A stretch of 64,000 bases of DNA from the NCBI GenBank assembly GCA_963763115.1, contig CAVXNM010000027.1:86643-150642 (forward strand), in the 5' to 3' direction. How positions within the stretch are numbered: the first letter of the stretch is position 1; every line of letters begins with the position of its first letter. Positions 54,593 to 63,649 of this stretch are shown here, one piece after another. The translations under genes and the position numbers were made by a program. The notes under the pieces were generated by a model. It did no database searches. It was not told the DNA's origin and was given only the letters and a program-made list of their open reading frames with translations. Source of the DNA: CAVQCA01 sp963763115. Its GTDB lineage: Bacteria > Pseudomonadota > Gammaproteobacteria > UBA9214.

Positions 54593-55780
54593 GATATCAA
54601 CTTCTTAACATCTATTATCCGTGCCACCACGCGTTTGTGCCCTGCCTCAAATGAGGCATACAATTCGATCATCATTCGAGTTAACGGTGGGGATTCTCCA
54701 TGGATTGGGTGCGCATACTGGCCTATATCACTGGGACAGTGGACCAGGAACTCCTTTTGCGTAATGAGTATCTTGCTGCCGAAAACCGGATTCTCAAAGC
54801 TCAGCTGAAGACGCCGTTGCGGCTCACTGACGCGGAGCGAATGACACTCGCTGAAATCGCTCATCGCCTTGGTCGTAAGGCCCTCGAAGATGTCGCTAAT
54901 GTCGTTAAGCCCGACACGCTCCTGGGCTGGTACCGGAGGTTAATCGCACGTAAGTTCGATGGGTCCAAGTCGCGTCGCTATCCGGGTCGCCCCAGAATTG
55001 ATCATGAGATTGAACAATGGGTCGTGCGCATGGCCCAAGATAACTCGGATTGGGGCTACGATCGGATTGTTGGCGCGATGGCGAACCTCGGCTACAGGCT
55101 ATCCGATCAAACGGTGGGTAACATCCTACAACGCCATGGCGTCCCACCTGCGCCGGAGCGGAAGCGTACGACAACATGGGCAGACTTCATTCGAGCGCAC
55201 ATGGCTGTCCTTGCAGGGACTGACTTTTTCACGGTGGAAGTACTCACGCTGCGTGGGTTGGTCACCTATTATGTACTGTTCTTTATCCATCTCGACAGCC
55301 GCAAAGTCGAGGTGTCTGGTCTCACACCGCATCCGAATGAGCGATGGATGAAGCAAATCGCGAGAAACGTGACCATGGACGACTGGGGTTTTCTCAATAA
55401 CTGCAGGTATCTCATTCATGACCGTGACACGAAGTACTGTCAGTCATTTCGGGATATCATCGAATCCGGTGATGTCAAAACGCTGCCGCTTCCTGCGCGT
55501 AGCCCGAACTTGAATGCATTTTCGGAGCGCTGGGTGAAATCGATCAAGGACGACTGTTTGTCGAAGTTGATTCTGTTTGGCGAAACGTCGCTAAGACGTG
55601 CATTGCATGATTACCTGGTCCATTATCATGCCGAACGAAATCATCAGGGCAAAGGCAACGTACTGTTATTTCCAACCACCACACAAGCAAAGAATCGTGT
55701 TGAAGGATCAGTCCGTTGTAAGGAACGATTGGGTGGGCTTCTGAAATATTACCATCGGGAAGCCGCATGAATATTTTGAC
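54570..55780. mobile_element. Insertion sequence with 17-bp imperfect inverted ends
   Basis: The left end GTCAAAAAACTCATCCG (54570–54586) matches the right end (reverse complement of CGCATGAATATTTTGAC, 55764–55780) at 14 of 17 positions. One transposase gene inside. Its left edge coincides with truncation of the restriction-type gene, so the insertion plus a deletion probably removed that gene. Confidence 0.65.
54700..55770 (+). CDS. Integrase-core (rve, DDE) transposase
   Basis: 356 aa. N-terminal HTH (MTLAEIAHRLGRKALEDVANVV and LLGWYRRL). DDE set: D in VLAGTDFFTVEV, D in YLIHDRDTKYC, E in NLNAFSERWVKSIKD. A homeodomain-like region (RIVGAMANLGYRLSDQTVGNI) precedes the core. Intact. Not closely similar to the transposase at 47,683. 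Confidence 0.85.
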   Translation: MDWVRILAYITGTVDQELLLRNEYLAAENRILKAQLKTPLRLTDAERMTLAEIAHRLGRKALEDVANVVKPDTLLGWYRRLIARKFDGSKSRRYPGRPRIDHEIEQWVVRMAQDNSDWGYDRIVGAMANLGYRLSDQTVGNILQRHGVPPAPERKRTTTWADFIRAHMAVLAGTDFFTVEVLTLRGLVTYYVLFFIHLDSRKVEVSGLTPHPNERWMKQIARNVTMDDWGFLNNCRYLIHDRDTKYCQSFRDIIESGDVKTLPLPARSPNLNAFSERWVKSIKDDCLSKLILFGETSLRRALHDYLVHYHAERNHQGKGNVLLFPTTTQAKNRVEGSVRCKERLGGLLKYYHREAA

Positions 55781-55841
55781 TGGACGGCATTCTGTTTGGG
55801 AACCCCGGGGCCTGATCTGATCCGCATAACTGTATTGTTCG

Positions 55842-56816
55842 TCATGACCCGGGTGCGGCGGCGCGTTCAGGCACGTTCTGCTTAACCAGCATGACGATGG
55901 CGATACCGGCAGCGATGAGAGCGATGCCCGCCAAGTGGTAGAGGTGAAGTATCTCGCCGAGAAAGAAGTAGGCCAGGATGGTCGTGAAGAGCGCCTGTAG
56001 ATAGAAGGTGACGCTTGCTTTTGAGGCGCCCAGCAGGACGACACCAGTGTTATAGAGCAGGAACATCGCACCGCCGCCGATGATGCCGATGTAGGTGAGC
56101 GCGACGATATCGTGCCAGTCGATGGCAATGCGCGGGTCATGAAAGATTTCCCAGACAAAGAACGGTACAGAGGAGAGCGCGGCGCCCGCGAGCAGCAGGA
56201 TCAGCAGCGGCAGCGGCGGCAGGTCGATCTTCACCCTTTTCAGCAGTATGGTATAGATCGCCATGCCGGCCACGGCGCCGAGGATCCAGAAATCACCGGC
56301 ACTGATATCCAGGTCAACGATCCGGTCGACATTACCCCGGGCGACGATTACCAGTACCCCGCCGAAACACAGGATGACCCCGGCGGCCTGCCAGGGTGTG
56401 AAACGTTCGCCCAGGAGCAGTGCGGCGAGAATGATCGCGACAATCGGCCAGATGGAGAACACGATGCTCGCCGTGATGGCCGTCGTCTGGCCCAGGCCGG
56501 TAAACAGGAAGCCTTGCATGAACGCCAATGCGGCCCCGATGAGAATGATCGCCAGGAAACGCGTCCGTAGCTGGGTTCTCATGTCCCGGTAATGGCCCCT
56601 GGCGAAGGGAAACAGGCACAACGTGGCGAGCAGCATGCGAAAAAACACCATGGTCCAGGGCGGGGTGTGCGGGCCGGCCCACTTGGCCGCGACAAATACG
56701 CCACCTGCCAGCAGCCAGCACAGTGCGAGCAGTCCGAAAGCCTGGTTGCGCTGCGCCTCGTTCCGGGTCGTGCCGTGTGGAGCGGCCTTGACCGCATGAA
56801 GTGCATGATGAAGCAT
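55842..56816 (-). CDS. EamA/DMT-family transporter
   Basis: 324 aa with ten hydrophobic segments in two EamA repeats (LLALCWLLAGGVFVAAKWAGP ... and ILGAVAGMAIYTILLKRV ...). Typical drug/metabolite exporter fold at the inner membrane. The substrate cannot be inferred. First chromosomal-type gene right of the IS. Confidence 0.85.
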   Translation of the reverse strand: MLHHALHAVKAAPHGTTRNEAQRNQAFGLLALCWLLAGGVFVAAKWAGPHTPPWTMVFFRMLLATLCLFPFARGHYRDMRTQLRTRFLAIILIGAALAFMQGFLFTGLGQTTAITASIVFSIWPIVAIILAALLLGERFTPWQAAGVILCFGGVLVIVARGNVDRIVDLDISAGDFWILGAVAGMAIYTILLKRVKIDLPPLPLLILLLAGAALSSVPFFVWEIFHDPRIAIDWHDIVALTYIGIIGGGAMFLLYNTGVVLLGASKASVTFYLQALFTTILAYFFLGEILHLYHLAGIALIAAGIAIVMLVKQNVPERAAAPGS

Positions 56817-56900
56817 GGCGTCCCCCCGGAGTGTATGTCTGCTTATGATTCCGTGGCTTGAACCTGTGTCAAACAGCCCCTCTTTGCCTGCATGGTTCAG

Positions 56901-57332
56901 TCAGGCGTCGCGGGCGGAGCCAGCAATCTCAATCCAGTTCGGAAGGAGATCGGCATGGTGGGCAACCATTTTCCACTTGCCGTCCTCGCGCCGAAATACG
57001 GAAGTCTCCCTTGCTACCAGCTCAACGCCAACCCCCTCACGATTGTTCACCACACCTTTCTCGACAGTCTGCACGACCGCACCGTTGACGATAGCGTTGT
57101 TGTCTATCTCCTCTACGTGACCGCCCCGGGGCCAGTCTTGTCTGGGCTTTCCAGTCACTCCACGTTGCGCCCCACCCGAGGCGGAGACCACCTTCCGCTG
57201 ACATGTAGGAGACATCCTCAGCGCGGGAATAGACATCGGCGAACGGCGCCGGGTCTCCATTTAACATGGCGTTCAGTGCAATGTACCATGCCTTGTTGGC
57301 AGCAAGCACAGCTGCTCGTCGTCAGTTGGCAT
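56901..57332 (-). pseudogene. SnoaL/NTF2-like protein, broken by frameshifts
   Basis: The frames join as MPTDDEQ, then VLAANKAWYIALNAMLNGDP ... DWKAQTRLAPG, then GHVEEIDNNAIVNGAVVQTV to VFRREDGKWKMVAHHADLLP. That is a normal DUF4440/SnoaL cone fold of about 140 aa. One break sits at the CCCCGGGG stretch near 57,124–57,131 and another near the start (about 57,315). Confidence 0.65.
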
Positions 57333-57406
57333 AGCAGCTTCCTCTTCTGTGATCGTTCAGAAAGAATAGCTACGTCTCTGCTGCTGCTCTTCCGTTACGA
57401 ACGGCG

Positions 57407-57739
57407 CTACTCGATGATGAAGGAAATCCCGAAACAGCATTTTCTTCCATCCAGGTCGCTTGCCCATTTGCAGACATTCAGCGTCGCTTCGCCGTGGTGG
57501 GATTGCTGCACATACTCGTGGATGTAAGATGTCTTCCCGGTCTCCAGCACCTGTTTGTCATCCGCCTGCAGGGCATCGGCGTCCTTGGCCCAGACCAGTT
57601 CACGGTCGGTTTTCCCCACCACGTCCTCACCGGCAAGATCACAGATCACCTTGTTGCCGAATAGATGCTTTCCTTCCGCGTCTTTCACCCAGAAGAGAAA
57701 GGGCATTTCATTGAAAATTTCCAGATCCTTGATGTGCAT
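57407..57739 (-). CDS. Stand-alone PAS domain protein
   Basis: 110 aa from ATG 57739, with AAGGAGA upstream; seven more in-frame codons are possible. PAS pattern: FNEMPFLFWVKDAEGKHLFG, VVGKTDRELVWAKDADALQADD, and a terminal DLDGRKCCFGISF. No output domain, so it must signal through a partner or act as a small sensor. Confidence 0.8.
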   Translation of the reverse strand: MHIKDLEIFNEMPFLFWVKDAEGKHLFGNKVICDLAGEDVVGKTDRELVWAKDADALQADDKQVLETGKTSYIHEYVQQSHHGEATLNVCKWASDLDGRKCCFGISFIIE

Positions 57740-57908
57740 GGCGTTCTCCTTTAGATTCACTCTATGAGTCGAGCAATTGGCTTCGCTACTGTGTGCATCA
57801 ATAGGTACTGCACGAGGTGGTTACCCCGGCGGATTTCGCAAACGGCTGCATCGATCGAAAGGACATGAGCGGTCCGACCTGTCCGCTCAAGACCAAACGC
57901 CGCTTTAC

Positions 57909-58334
57909 CTACATCCTGTCGAAATCGGACTGCACAGGTGCGGTGTCGTAAATAATCGTAACCGAGGCGAACTTGCCGAGGTCCCCGGTTAGCTCAAAAA
58001 TATCGATACCCTCGATTGTAGCAGGTTTGCCATTTCCCACCGTGCGGGTATGAGCGATGTGTATCGCAGCCCGGGACGAGTATGAGGACCCGATGAAAAT
58101 CGTCCACAGCCTCATGGATCGAGCGCTGGTGATCCGCATGACGTAGGCGTAGAAGTCGCGGACCGGCTGTTTGCCTGAAATCGGTGGGGTGGCCGTCGCA
58201 TCCTCGGTGAAGAGGGAAAGCAATGTTTCCAGATCGCCACTTTCCATTACCATCAAATAACTACGGCAAAGCGCCTCAACCCTGGCCACCTGGCTTGCTG
58301 CCGCCGACTCGCTTTCTTCGGTGTTTCGATTCAT
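57909..58334 (-). CDS. SnoaL-like/NTF2-fold protein
   Basis: 141 aa. N-terminal helix VEALCRSYLMVMESGDLETL, then LFTEDATATPPISGKQPVRDF, typical of ketosteroid-isomerase-like proteins. Enzymatic role unknown. Same general family as the broken gene at 56,901 but not a close copy. Confidence 0.75.
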   Translation of the reverse strand: MNRNTEESESAAASQVARVEALCRSYLMVMESGDLETLLSLFTEDATATPPISGKQPVRDFYAYVMRITSARSMRLWTIFIGSSYSSRAAIHIAHTRTVGNGKPATIEGIDIFELTGDLGKFASVTIIYDTAPVQSDFDRM

Positions 58335-58792
58335 CTGTACGCTACCGGGGCAGTTCTATGTGTCCAGCAAATATCAGGGACACTATCCAGCGGTGATGAC
58401 GTCGGTCCCGAACGTGTCGGAGTTATCGCCTTGTCCTGGCAGGAGAGTGAAAATAAACACCGTTAAGTTGCCCCCGGATAGATCGGTGCACTGCAAACCG
58501 ATACCATTCGTTGAGTCGGGCGAGTCGTTGCATGAGTAGGCGCCCGGCTGGCCTTTATGAATTGGTGGAGGAATATCGAGCCAGCAAAATGCGGCAGCAA
58601 TTTATCCAACTTTGGGCTGCAATCGCATTACAGTCGCAGGTGAATTTAGAAGAATAGGGGACAGACCACGATTATCCGGCCATTTGTCTGACTAACACCA
58701 ATTGGGGGAATATCAGCAGTACGAAGACTGGTCTGTCCGCTATTTTGATGTCAATCCCAGATGGTAAAGCCCTATACGACGAGGAAGCAGAA
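58335..58792. other. Intergenic, no supported gene; contains direct repeat 1
   Basis: 458 bp. 58,653–58,696 carries AATAGGGGACAGACCACG plus ATTATCC and a downstream TTTGTCTGACTAAC; it recurs after the next gene. The rest has no recognisable feature. Confidence 0.5.
58653..58696 (+). repeat. Direct repeat left of the GMC oxidoreductase gene
   Basis: AATAGGGGACAGACCACG, then ATTATCC and TTTGTC/TAAC. It matches 60,135–60,174 with a few mismatches and a 4-base gap. GGGGACAGACCACG-type motifs are often seen next to REP-associated (Y1) transposases, but none is present here. Confidence 0.7.
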
Positions 58793-60136
58793 ATGACGAG
58801 CGATGTGGACGCAATTGTGGTTGGTTCGGGCCCGATCGGCACGGCGGTCGCACGGCGGTTGGCGGAATCGAATCTGCAAGTGTTGATTCTGGAGGCAGGT
58901 GCGGCGATAACTAACCCGCCCGGCTCACATCTGCGCAATCGTCCTGAAGTGCAAAACGATCCCGATGGATACTTCGCGACCGTCGCACGCCACGTCACGG
59001 CGCCACCGGAATTGCCCGGCGCGATCGACGCGACGTTGCTTGGCGGGCAAGGCGTGTTGTGGACGAACAACTGCCCGCGCGCCGCCGACTTCGAATTACC
59101 CGACGTTCTTTCGGCCGACGACTGGAACCACTGGTACAACGACGCGGAAAATGTCCTGGGGGTCGTGCAGCAGCCCACGGACGATTCCAAGACGGGGAAG
59201 AGCGTTTGCCGTCGACTTGATGAAAATTTAACGGCCGCCGGCAGGTCTATTCGCGGTCTGCCGTTTTCCGGGCGGGAGCTTGCTGCTGAAAGCATCTACT
59301 ATAACGCACCCGCCGATATCCTCGCAGCAGCCAGCGACGATGTGCGACAGCGGATCACGCTCCAGCCAGACACGACGGCTACAAGGCTGGTGCACAGCGG
59401 TGATCGCGTCACGGCCGTTCAGATCAAGGGACCGGGCAGCGCGGAGTCCAGAATCGAAGCACCACTTGTCATCCTGAGTGGAGGTGCAATCGCCACCCCC
59501 CGATTGCTGTACGTCTCGGGAATTCGGCCTGACGCGCTGGGACGGGGGTTTTCCTGTCATAGCCTGCTGTTCGCGCAGATTGTGTTGGAGGAAGACCTGG
59601 CCGCCGCGCGCGGTGAAAAGGACATCTCCCCGCGCTACTGGATTCCTCCCACACGGCAGGCGCCCTGGCATTTGCAGGTCATGCGCGATACGTGTCCGTT
59701 GCCAGCTTCCGAGGCGGTCGACAATCCGCATCGACTGCTGGAGTTTCAGGGCTTCGTCGCGGTCGAATCGCGCGACGAAAACGCGATGTTGATCACGGAC
59801 GACGGGGGCATGGAATTCCGGTTTTCACTTTCTGACAACGACCGCAGTCGCATGAAAGCCATGCAGGCGGACGTGGAGCAACTTGCCGCTTTGCTCGGGC
59901 CGTGGCGTAAGGGATGCGAGCCAACCTGGGTTCCCAGCGGCTCGCACCTGATGGGCACCTGCCGCATGGATTCTTCACGCGGACCGGGTGTGGTGGACAG
60001 GGAGGGGCGCGTTCACGGTTTTGCGAATTTGTACCTCGGTACGATTGGTCTGTTGCCTACGCCAATATCCGTCAATCCGACCCTCACCGCACTGGCATTG
60101 ATGCTGCGAACATGCTCCGAGATTGTTCGGCGGTAA
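58793..60136 (+). CDS. GMC-family FAD oxidoreductase
   Basis: 447 aa from ATG 58793, with GAGGAAG upstream; an earlier in-frame ATG (58745) lacks a ribosome site. FAD Rossmann motif DAIVVGSGPIGTAVARRLAE at the N-terminus, LLGGQGVLWTNNCPRA, and a C-terminal SGSHLMGTCRMDSSRGPGVV with ISVNPTLTALAL, the GMC_oxred_C pattern. It may oxidise a sugar or alcohol. The stop codon lies within the right direct repeat. Confidence 0.85.
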   Translation: MTSDVDAIVVGSGPIGTAVARRLAESNLQVLILEAGAAITNPPGSHLRNRPEVQNDPDGYFATVARHVTAPPELPGAIDATLLGGQGVLWTNNCPRAADFELPDVLSADDWNHWYNDAENVLGVVQQPTDDSKTGKSVCRRLDENLTAAGRSIRGLPFSGRELAAESIYYNAPADILAAASDDVRQRITLQPDTTATRLVHSGDRVTAVQIKGPGSAESRIEAPLVILSGGAIATPRLLYVSGIRPDALGRGFSCHSLLFAQIVLEEDLAAARGEKDISPRYWIPPTRQAPWHLQVMRDTCPLPASEAVDNPHRLLEFQGFVAVESRDENAMLITDDGGMEFRFSLSDNDRSRMKAMQADVEQLAALLGPWRKGCEPTWVPSGSHLMGTCRMDSSRGPGVVDREGRVHGFANLYLGTIGLLPTPISVNPTLTALALMLRTCSEIVRR

Positions 60137-60174
60137 TAGGGGACAGATCACGATTATCCAGGGATTTGTCTAAC
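60135..60174 (+). repeat. Direct repeat right of the GMC oxidoreductase gene
   Basis: AATAGGGGACAGATCACG, then ATTATCC and TTTGTCTAAC. Second copy of the unit at 58,653–58,696. Confidence 0.7.
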
Positions 60175-60178
60175 CTAT

Positions 60179-60337
60179 GTGAGTCGCGTGGTCAATCTGA
60201 CCACGCTCGCACCCGACATTGTCGCCGCGATTTTGGACGAAACGCTGCCGCTGAAGGTGACACTGTCCAGGCCGGCAGTGGGGCGCCAGATGTTCAACAT
60301 GAAAACGTGGCCGGTTAACCTTCCGCACAGGACATAA
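60179..60337 (+). pseudogene. Recombinase-like C-terminal remnant
   Basis: Reads VSRVVNLTTLAPDIVAAILD then ETLPLKVTLSRPAVG. It resembles the C-terminal tail found in large serine recombinase-type proteins (RxxxLxxLAPDIVxAILDG). No upstream part is present; it starts just after the direct repeat. Confidence 0.5.
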
Positions 60338-60642
60338 TGAGTCAGATCGAGCAAGCAGAAGCTGCAACCTCGCTTGGTCTGCGCCGAACGGCAGCCCCGA
60401 GTTGGTGATTTCCACCGGCTAGGCAATGACGCCATCCAACCGCTTGAAAAGTCCACGAGTAAGCTCCTGGTTTGTAACGAACGAAATTTCGGTGCTTGCG
60501 GACTTCAAAGTTTTGACGCTGGCGAGGCGGGGAGAAGAAGGGCCTGGAGAGAGTGGAATAGGGCTCTGAGCGGGCTACTGACTCGAGTCTTGAAGTCCGC
60601 AGGCTTCCGCAGAAACCCCCGTAAACACGCAGGACCCCGCAA

Positions 60643-60674
60643 CAAAAAAGGCCAACCGAGAGCGGTTGACCTTT
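60643..60674 (-). terminator. Minus-strand terminator next to the tmRNA-like tail
   Basis: AAAGGCCAACCG (60647–60658) pairs with CGGTTGACCTTT (60663–60674, one G·U) around AGAG. The A6 run on the left becomes U6 on the minus strand. Confidence 0.7.
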
Positions 60675-60680
60675 GTTAAT

Positions 60681-60714
60681 TGGTGGAGGGAAGCGGAATC
60701 GAATTCGAGTCCGC
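60681..60714 (-). other. tmRNA/tRNA-like 3'-end relic
   Basis: The minus strand ends TTCGATTCCGCTTCCCTCC then ACCA: a T-loop-like TTCGATT, acceptor-like tail and CCA, immediately before an intrinsic terminator. This resembles the 3' end of ssrA. The 5' half of the T-stem does not pair and no full ssrA lies upstream, so it looks like an attachment-site relic. Confidence 0.35.
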
Positions 60715-61175
60715 AAGCAACGCAAAATTCAGATTGCGAGGCTACGTACGAGTTACTCAATTGTAGAAGCACAGCACGCAGGATCTTTCATGAGCCCGAC
60801 GACCGACGACCGACGTTCGACGCTCTCGGTACTTCGCGCTAGTGCTCAGTGCAAGCGCGGAGATCGAAGACTCAGAACCCAAGTGCCGGTTTTCCTCTTA
60901 AGTGGAGAACACTCTTCGGATGCCATTTGCCGGCACTGATTCTACGTCGAACCCGCTGTTGATGTGCTGCTGGGCTTGGTGGCTGTGCGATTCGATGCCG
61001 GGTAGATTTATGACCGGAATGCCGCAATACACTGACATTCAGTCTCACAAGAAAGCGGGTACTAAGGGCCATCAAGGAAACACTTAAGATGCTCTCTTGA
61101 GCATGTATGGATATACCCATCAGCCTCAGGAAGTTGCGTAGTTGCACATCGGACGTCTGTCCTTAGGTGCTATCT

Positions 61176-61739
61176 TTATTTGCTTTCGATGTTTATGTTG
61201 ACGGTCGGACTGTGTATTAGGGTGTTGTAGACTGGAGAGAAAGTGGCTAACTGACGAAGCTTCTCCAAATTCTCCGGCTCTGTCTTGACCTTGAAGTTAA
61301 CACGGATCTCGGTAAAACCTTTCGGCACATTACTGTCCAGGCCCAGAAAGCCATTCAGATCGATGTCCCCTTCAAGCTCAGATTCGAGTTCGTCAATACG
61401 AATACCGAGTACTGCAGCATGAGCAACCATACTAGTGGTGACACAACCAGCTAGTGCGTTGAGCAGATGCTCAACCGGATTTGCTCCATCATCCTGTCCC
61501 GCGAGGATAGAAGGTTCATCGCAGTGAAGTTCAAATAACTGCTTGTGCTGCATTCTTTGCTTCGCACCATCGAAATCACTGATCGTTGTACAGTTGTGTG
61601 CACCACCGCTCCACTTGTTGCGGGCGCGAAATCTGCATTTGCCAAGTTCCGGGTCATCCTTGATTGCACTAACCGTTTCTTGCAGAACACCCAGATTGAT
61701 TCCATTGACGTGACCGGCCTGATTTTGTGCATTCATCAT
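61176..61739 (-). CDS. OsmC-family protein
   Basis: 187 aa from ATG 61739 (MMNAQNQAGHVNGINLG), with AAAGGAG upstream; 33 more in-frame codons exist without a ribosome site. OsmC core: NPVEHLLNALAGCVTTSMVA containing one redox Cys, and an earlier Cys in GGAHNCTTISDFDGAKQ. Likely a peroxide or organic hydroperoxide detoxification or related enzyme. Confidence 0.85.
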   Translation of the reverse strand: MMNAQNQAGHVNGINLGVLQETVSAIKDDPELGKCRFRARNKWSGGAHNCTTISDFDGAKQRMQHKQLFELHCDEPSILAGQDDGANPVEHLLNALAGCVTTSMVAHAAVLGIRIDELESELEGDIDLNGFLGLDSNVPKGFTEIRVNFKVKTEPENLEKLRQLATFSPVYNTLIHSPTVNINIESK

Positions 61740-62130
61740 TTTTCTCCTTTCGTGAATCGCTCCCGCAACGGAGAAAGTCACTCTGCCATGACCTACATAT
61801 TCAGTATAGTGTGTGTTGTCTAAAAGGATGATGTTCACTAGTTGCTTATATTTGTATCAGCTGAACGACCGTGAGCAGTACGAAAACGACGAGCCCATGC
61901 CGGCGGGTTACGTCCGGCAAGGGTCCGGAAACCGCCATTCACTGATTTCTTATAATTCGATGGACTGAACGTCGGTAGAGGGCCGCAAACCTGCCGTTCT
62001 CTCGGGCAGTGAGTTTGTCGTAGATGGGTTGTCTCCCGCCAATTAGCGAATTCTTTTATTAGCGGTTAGTGTAGGTCAGAGTACGGCCAGAACACGACAT
62101 TCCCAGTGTTCCCGGGAAGGTCAAACGTCG
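61740..62130. other. Intergenic, no supported gene
   Basis: About 390 bp between the OsmC gene and the attC-like half site. No ORF with recognisable content. The OsmC promoter should lie at its left end. Confidence 0.4.
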
Positions 62131-62155
62131 GCTGCAGCGCATTGTTAGGCGGCAT
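62131..62155 (-). repeat. attC-like half site at the end of a membrane protein gene
   Basis: The minus strand reads GCCTAACAATGCGCTGCAGC with the stop codon TAA inside GCCTAAC. This R''–L'' arrangement is typical of cassette ends. I cannot find the matching L'–R' (GCTGCAGCGC...GTTRRRY) within the next 150 bp, so it is at best a degenerate site. Confidence 0.4.
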
Positions 62156-62669
62156 TTTCTGGACCCGATCGGTAATGGACCCAAGCCCAACCAAAAAGTG
62201 TGAAAACCAAGAAAGGATACGCACCAAATGGCAGCGGTTCCGACAGCGGTGTGACAGTGATGCCACCATAAATTTGCAACGCTGTCACCGCAAACATGAC
62301 CGATGCGATAGCCCCCGTGACTCTGACAAGAATCGGTTGAACTGACGAGGCACTCACCAACGCCAAGCCTGCAGCCCACAATCCCACACCGGCGCCGAAC
62401 GTCGCTGAACTAGCCGACAGTTCCATGGCCGAGCCAGAAACAACCAGTGTTTGACCCGCGATAAACACGATAAAGCCGGCTGCTAGTTGCTCGTTACCGA
62501 GCTTGATGTGATGTGCCGCTAGAAGTGCCGCGCCAAGGACAAGCGCGGTGCCATCCAATCCCCATGCAATGCCGCGCACGGCCGATGGGGAAAATGAACC
62601 TACCATTCCGAGAACACCACCCACGACTAGACTAGCTGACGCGAGAAGGGTTAATTGATTCTTGCTCAT
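62145..62669 (-). CDS. Small multi-pass membrane protein, unknown function
   Basis: 174 aa from ATG 62669 (MSKNQLTLLASASLVVGG), with AGGAG nine nt upstream; ten more in-frame codons are possible. Five or six hydrophobic segments rich in Ala and Gly, ending FLVFTLFGWAWVHYRSGP. No family recognised. Its 3' end forms part of an attC-like half site, so it may be an old integron cassette. Confidence 0.6.
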   Translation of the reverse strand: MSKNQLTLLASASLVVGGVLGMVGSFSPSAVRGIAWGLDGTALVLGAALLAAHHIKLGNEQLAAGFIVFIAGQTLVVSGSAMELSASSATFGAGVGLWAAGLALVSASSVQPILVRVTGAIASVMFAVTALQIYGGITVTPLSEPLPFGAYPFLVFTLFGWAWVHYRSGPENAA

Positions 62670-62821
62670 GCCTTGGAACTCCTGTGACGAACCCAACATG
62701 CCGCCTACTATTAGGATGCCTAAACGTCAGCATTAATAAGTGACTTTTAGGTCATGTAGAAATGGACCCGATTTTTGGACAGCCGCTTAAGTGTATTCTG
62801 CCCCCACATTCTGCGGCCTGA

Positions 62822-63649
62822 TCATGCTGCAGCTGGCCACACCACACTACCTTCATAGGCCTGATCTGGCGTCTGCCGATCCAGGCTCTGGTGCCTGCGT
62901 TCACGATTGTAGAACCGGAAGTAGTTTCCAATACTCAACCGGGCCTCGGCAACCGTCTCGTACGCCTTGAGATACACCTCCTCGTATTTCAGGCTGCGCC
63001 ACAAGCGCTCCACAAACACATTGTCCACCCAACGACCCTTGCCGTCCATGCTGATCCGGATACCTGCCGCCTTGAGAACGCCGGTGAAGGCATCACTGGT
63101 AAACTGGGCACCCTGATCCGTATTGAAGATATCAGGTGCTCCATAGCGGCTGATAGCTTCCTCCAGGGCATCCACACAGAAGTCCGCATCCAGCGTGTTC
63201 GATACCCGCCAGGCCAGCACCTTGCGGCTGTACCAGTCCATGATGGCCACCACATACACAAAGCCTTTGGCCATCGGGATGTAGCTGATGTCCGTTGCCC
63301 ACACCTGGTTCGGACGGTCAATGTACAGGCCCTTCAGCAGGTAGGGGTATATCGTATGCCCCTTGCCAGGCCGGCTGGTGTTCGCCTTCGGATAGAGGGC
63401 GGCAATCCCCATCAACCGCATCAGGCGCTGCACCTTCTTGCGATTCACCCGATGCCCCAGGTCCTGTAAATCATTCCGGATCCGTCGACTGCCATAGAAC
63501 GGGCGCTTAAGATGAATCTCGTCGATCAGCCGCATCAGCAGCAAATCCTCATCAGAGCAACCCATCGGCTGGTAATATACCGAGGAACGATTCAGTCCCA
63601 GCAACTGACACTGGCGAGTCACTGGCAAATCATGCTTGCGATCAATCAT
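62822..63649 (-). CDS. IS3-family transposase OrfB (DDE)
   Basis: 275 aa. rve core with D in VWATDISYIPMAKGF, D in IFNTDQGAQFTSDAF, and E in DNVFVERLWRSLKYEEVYL: the IS3 DDE set with D(35)E spacing. HTH_21 region FYGSRRIRNDLQDLGHRVNRKK at the N-terminus. ATG overlaps the orfA stop (ATGA); a preceding AAAA tract could allow the frameshifting used by this family. Confidence 0.9.
   Translation of the reverse strand: MIDRKHDLPVTRQCQLLGLNRSSVYYQPMGCSDEDLLLMRLIDEIHLKRPFYGSRRIRNDLQDLGHRVNRKKVQRLMRLMGIAALYPKANTSRPGKGHTIYPYLLKGLYIDRPNQVWATDISYIPMAKGFVYVVAIMDWYSRKVLAWRVSNTLDADFCVDALEEAISRYGAPDIFNTDQGAQFTSDAFTGVLKAAGIRISMDGKGRWVDNVFVERLWRSLKYEEVYLKAYETVAEARLSIGNYFRFYNRERRHQSLDRQTPDQAYEGSVVWPAAA

Larger units (their letters stand above)
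60338..61175. other. Mosaic non-coding stretch
   Basis: About 840 bp without a supported gene. Holds the minus-strand terminator and tmRNA/tRNA-like 3' end described separately. The remainder (60,720–61,175) shows no recognised gene or RNA. Confidence 0.4.

Noticed and set aside
60575..60772. Minus-strand ORF over the tmRNA-like tail
   Set aside because: It translates the RNA-like tail and terminator; no protein family or start support.
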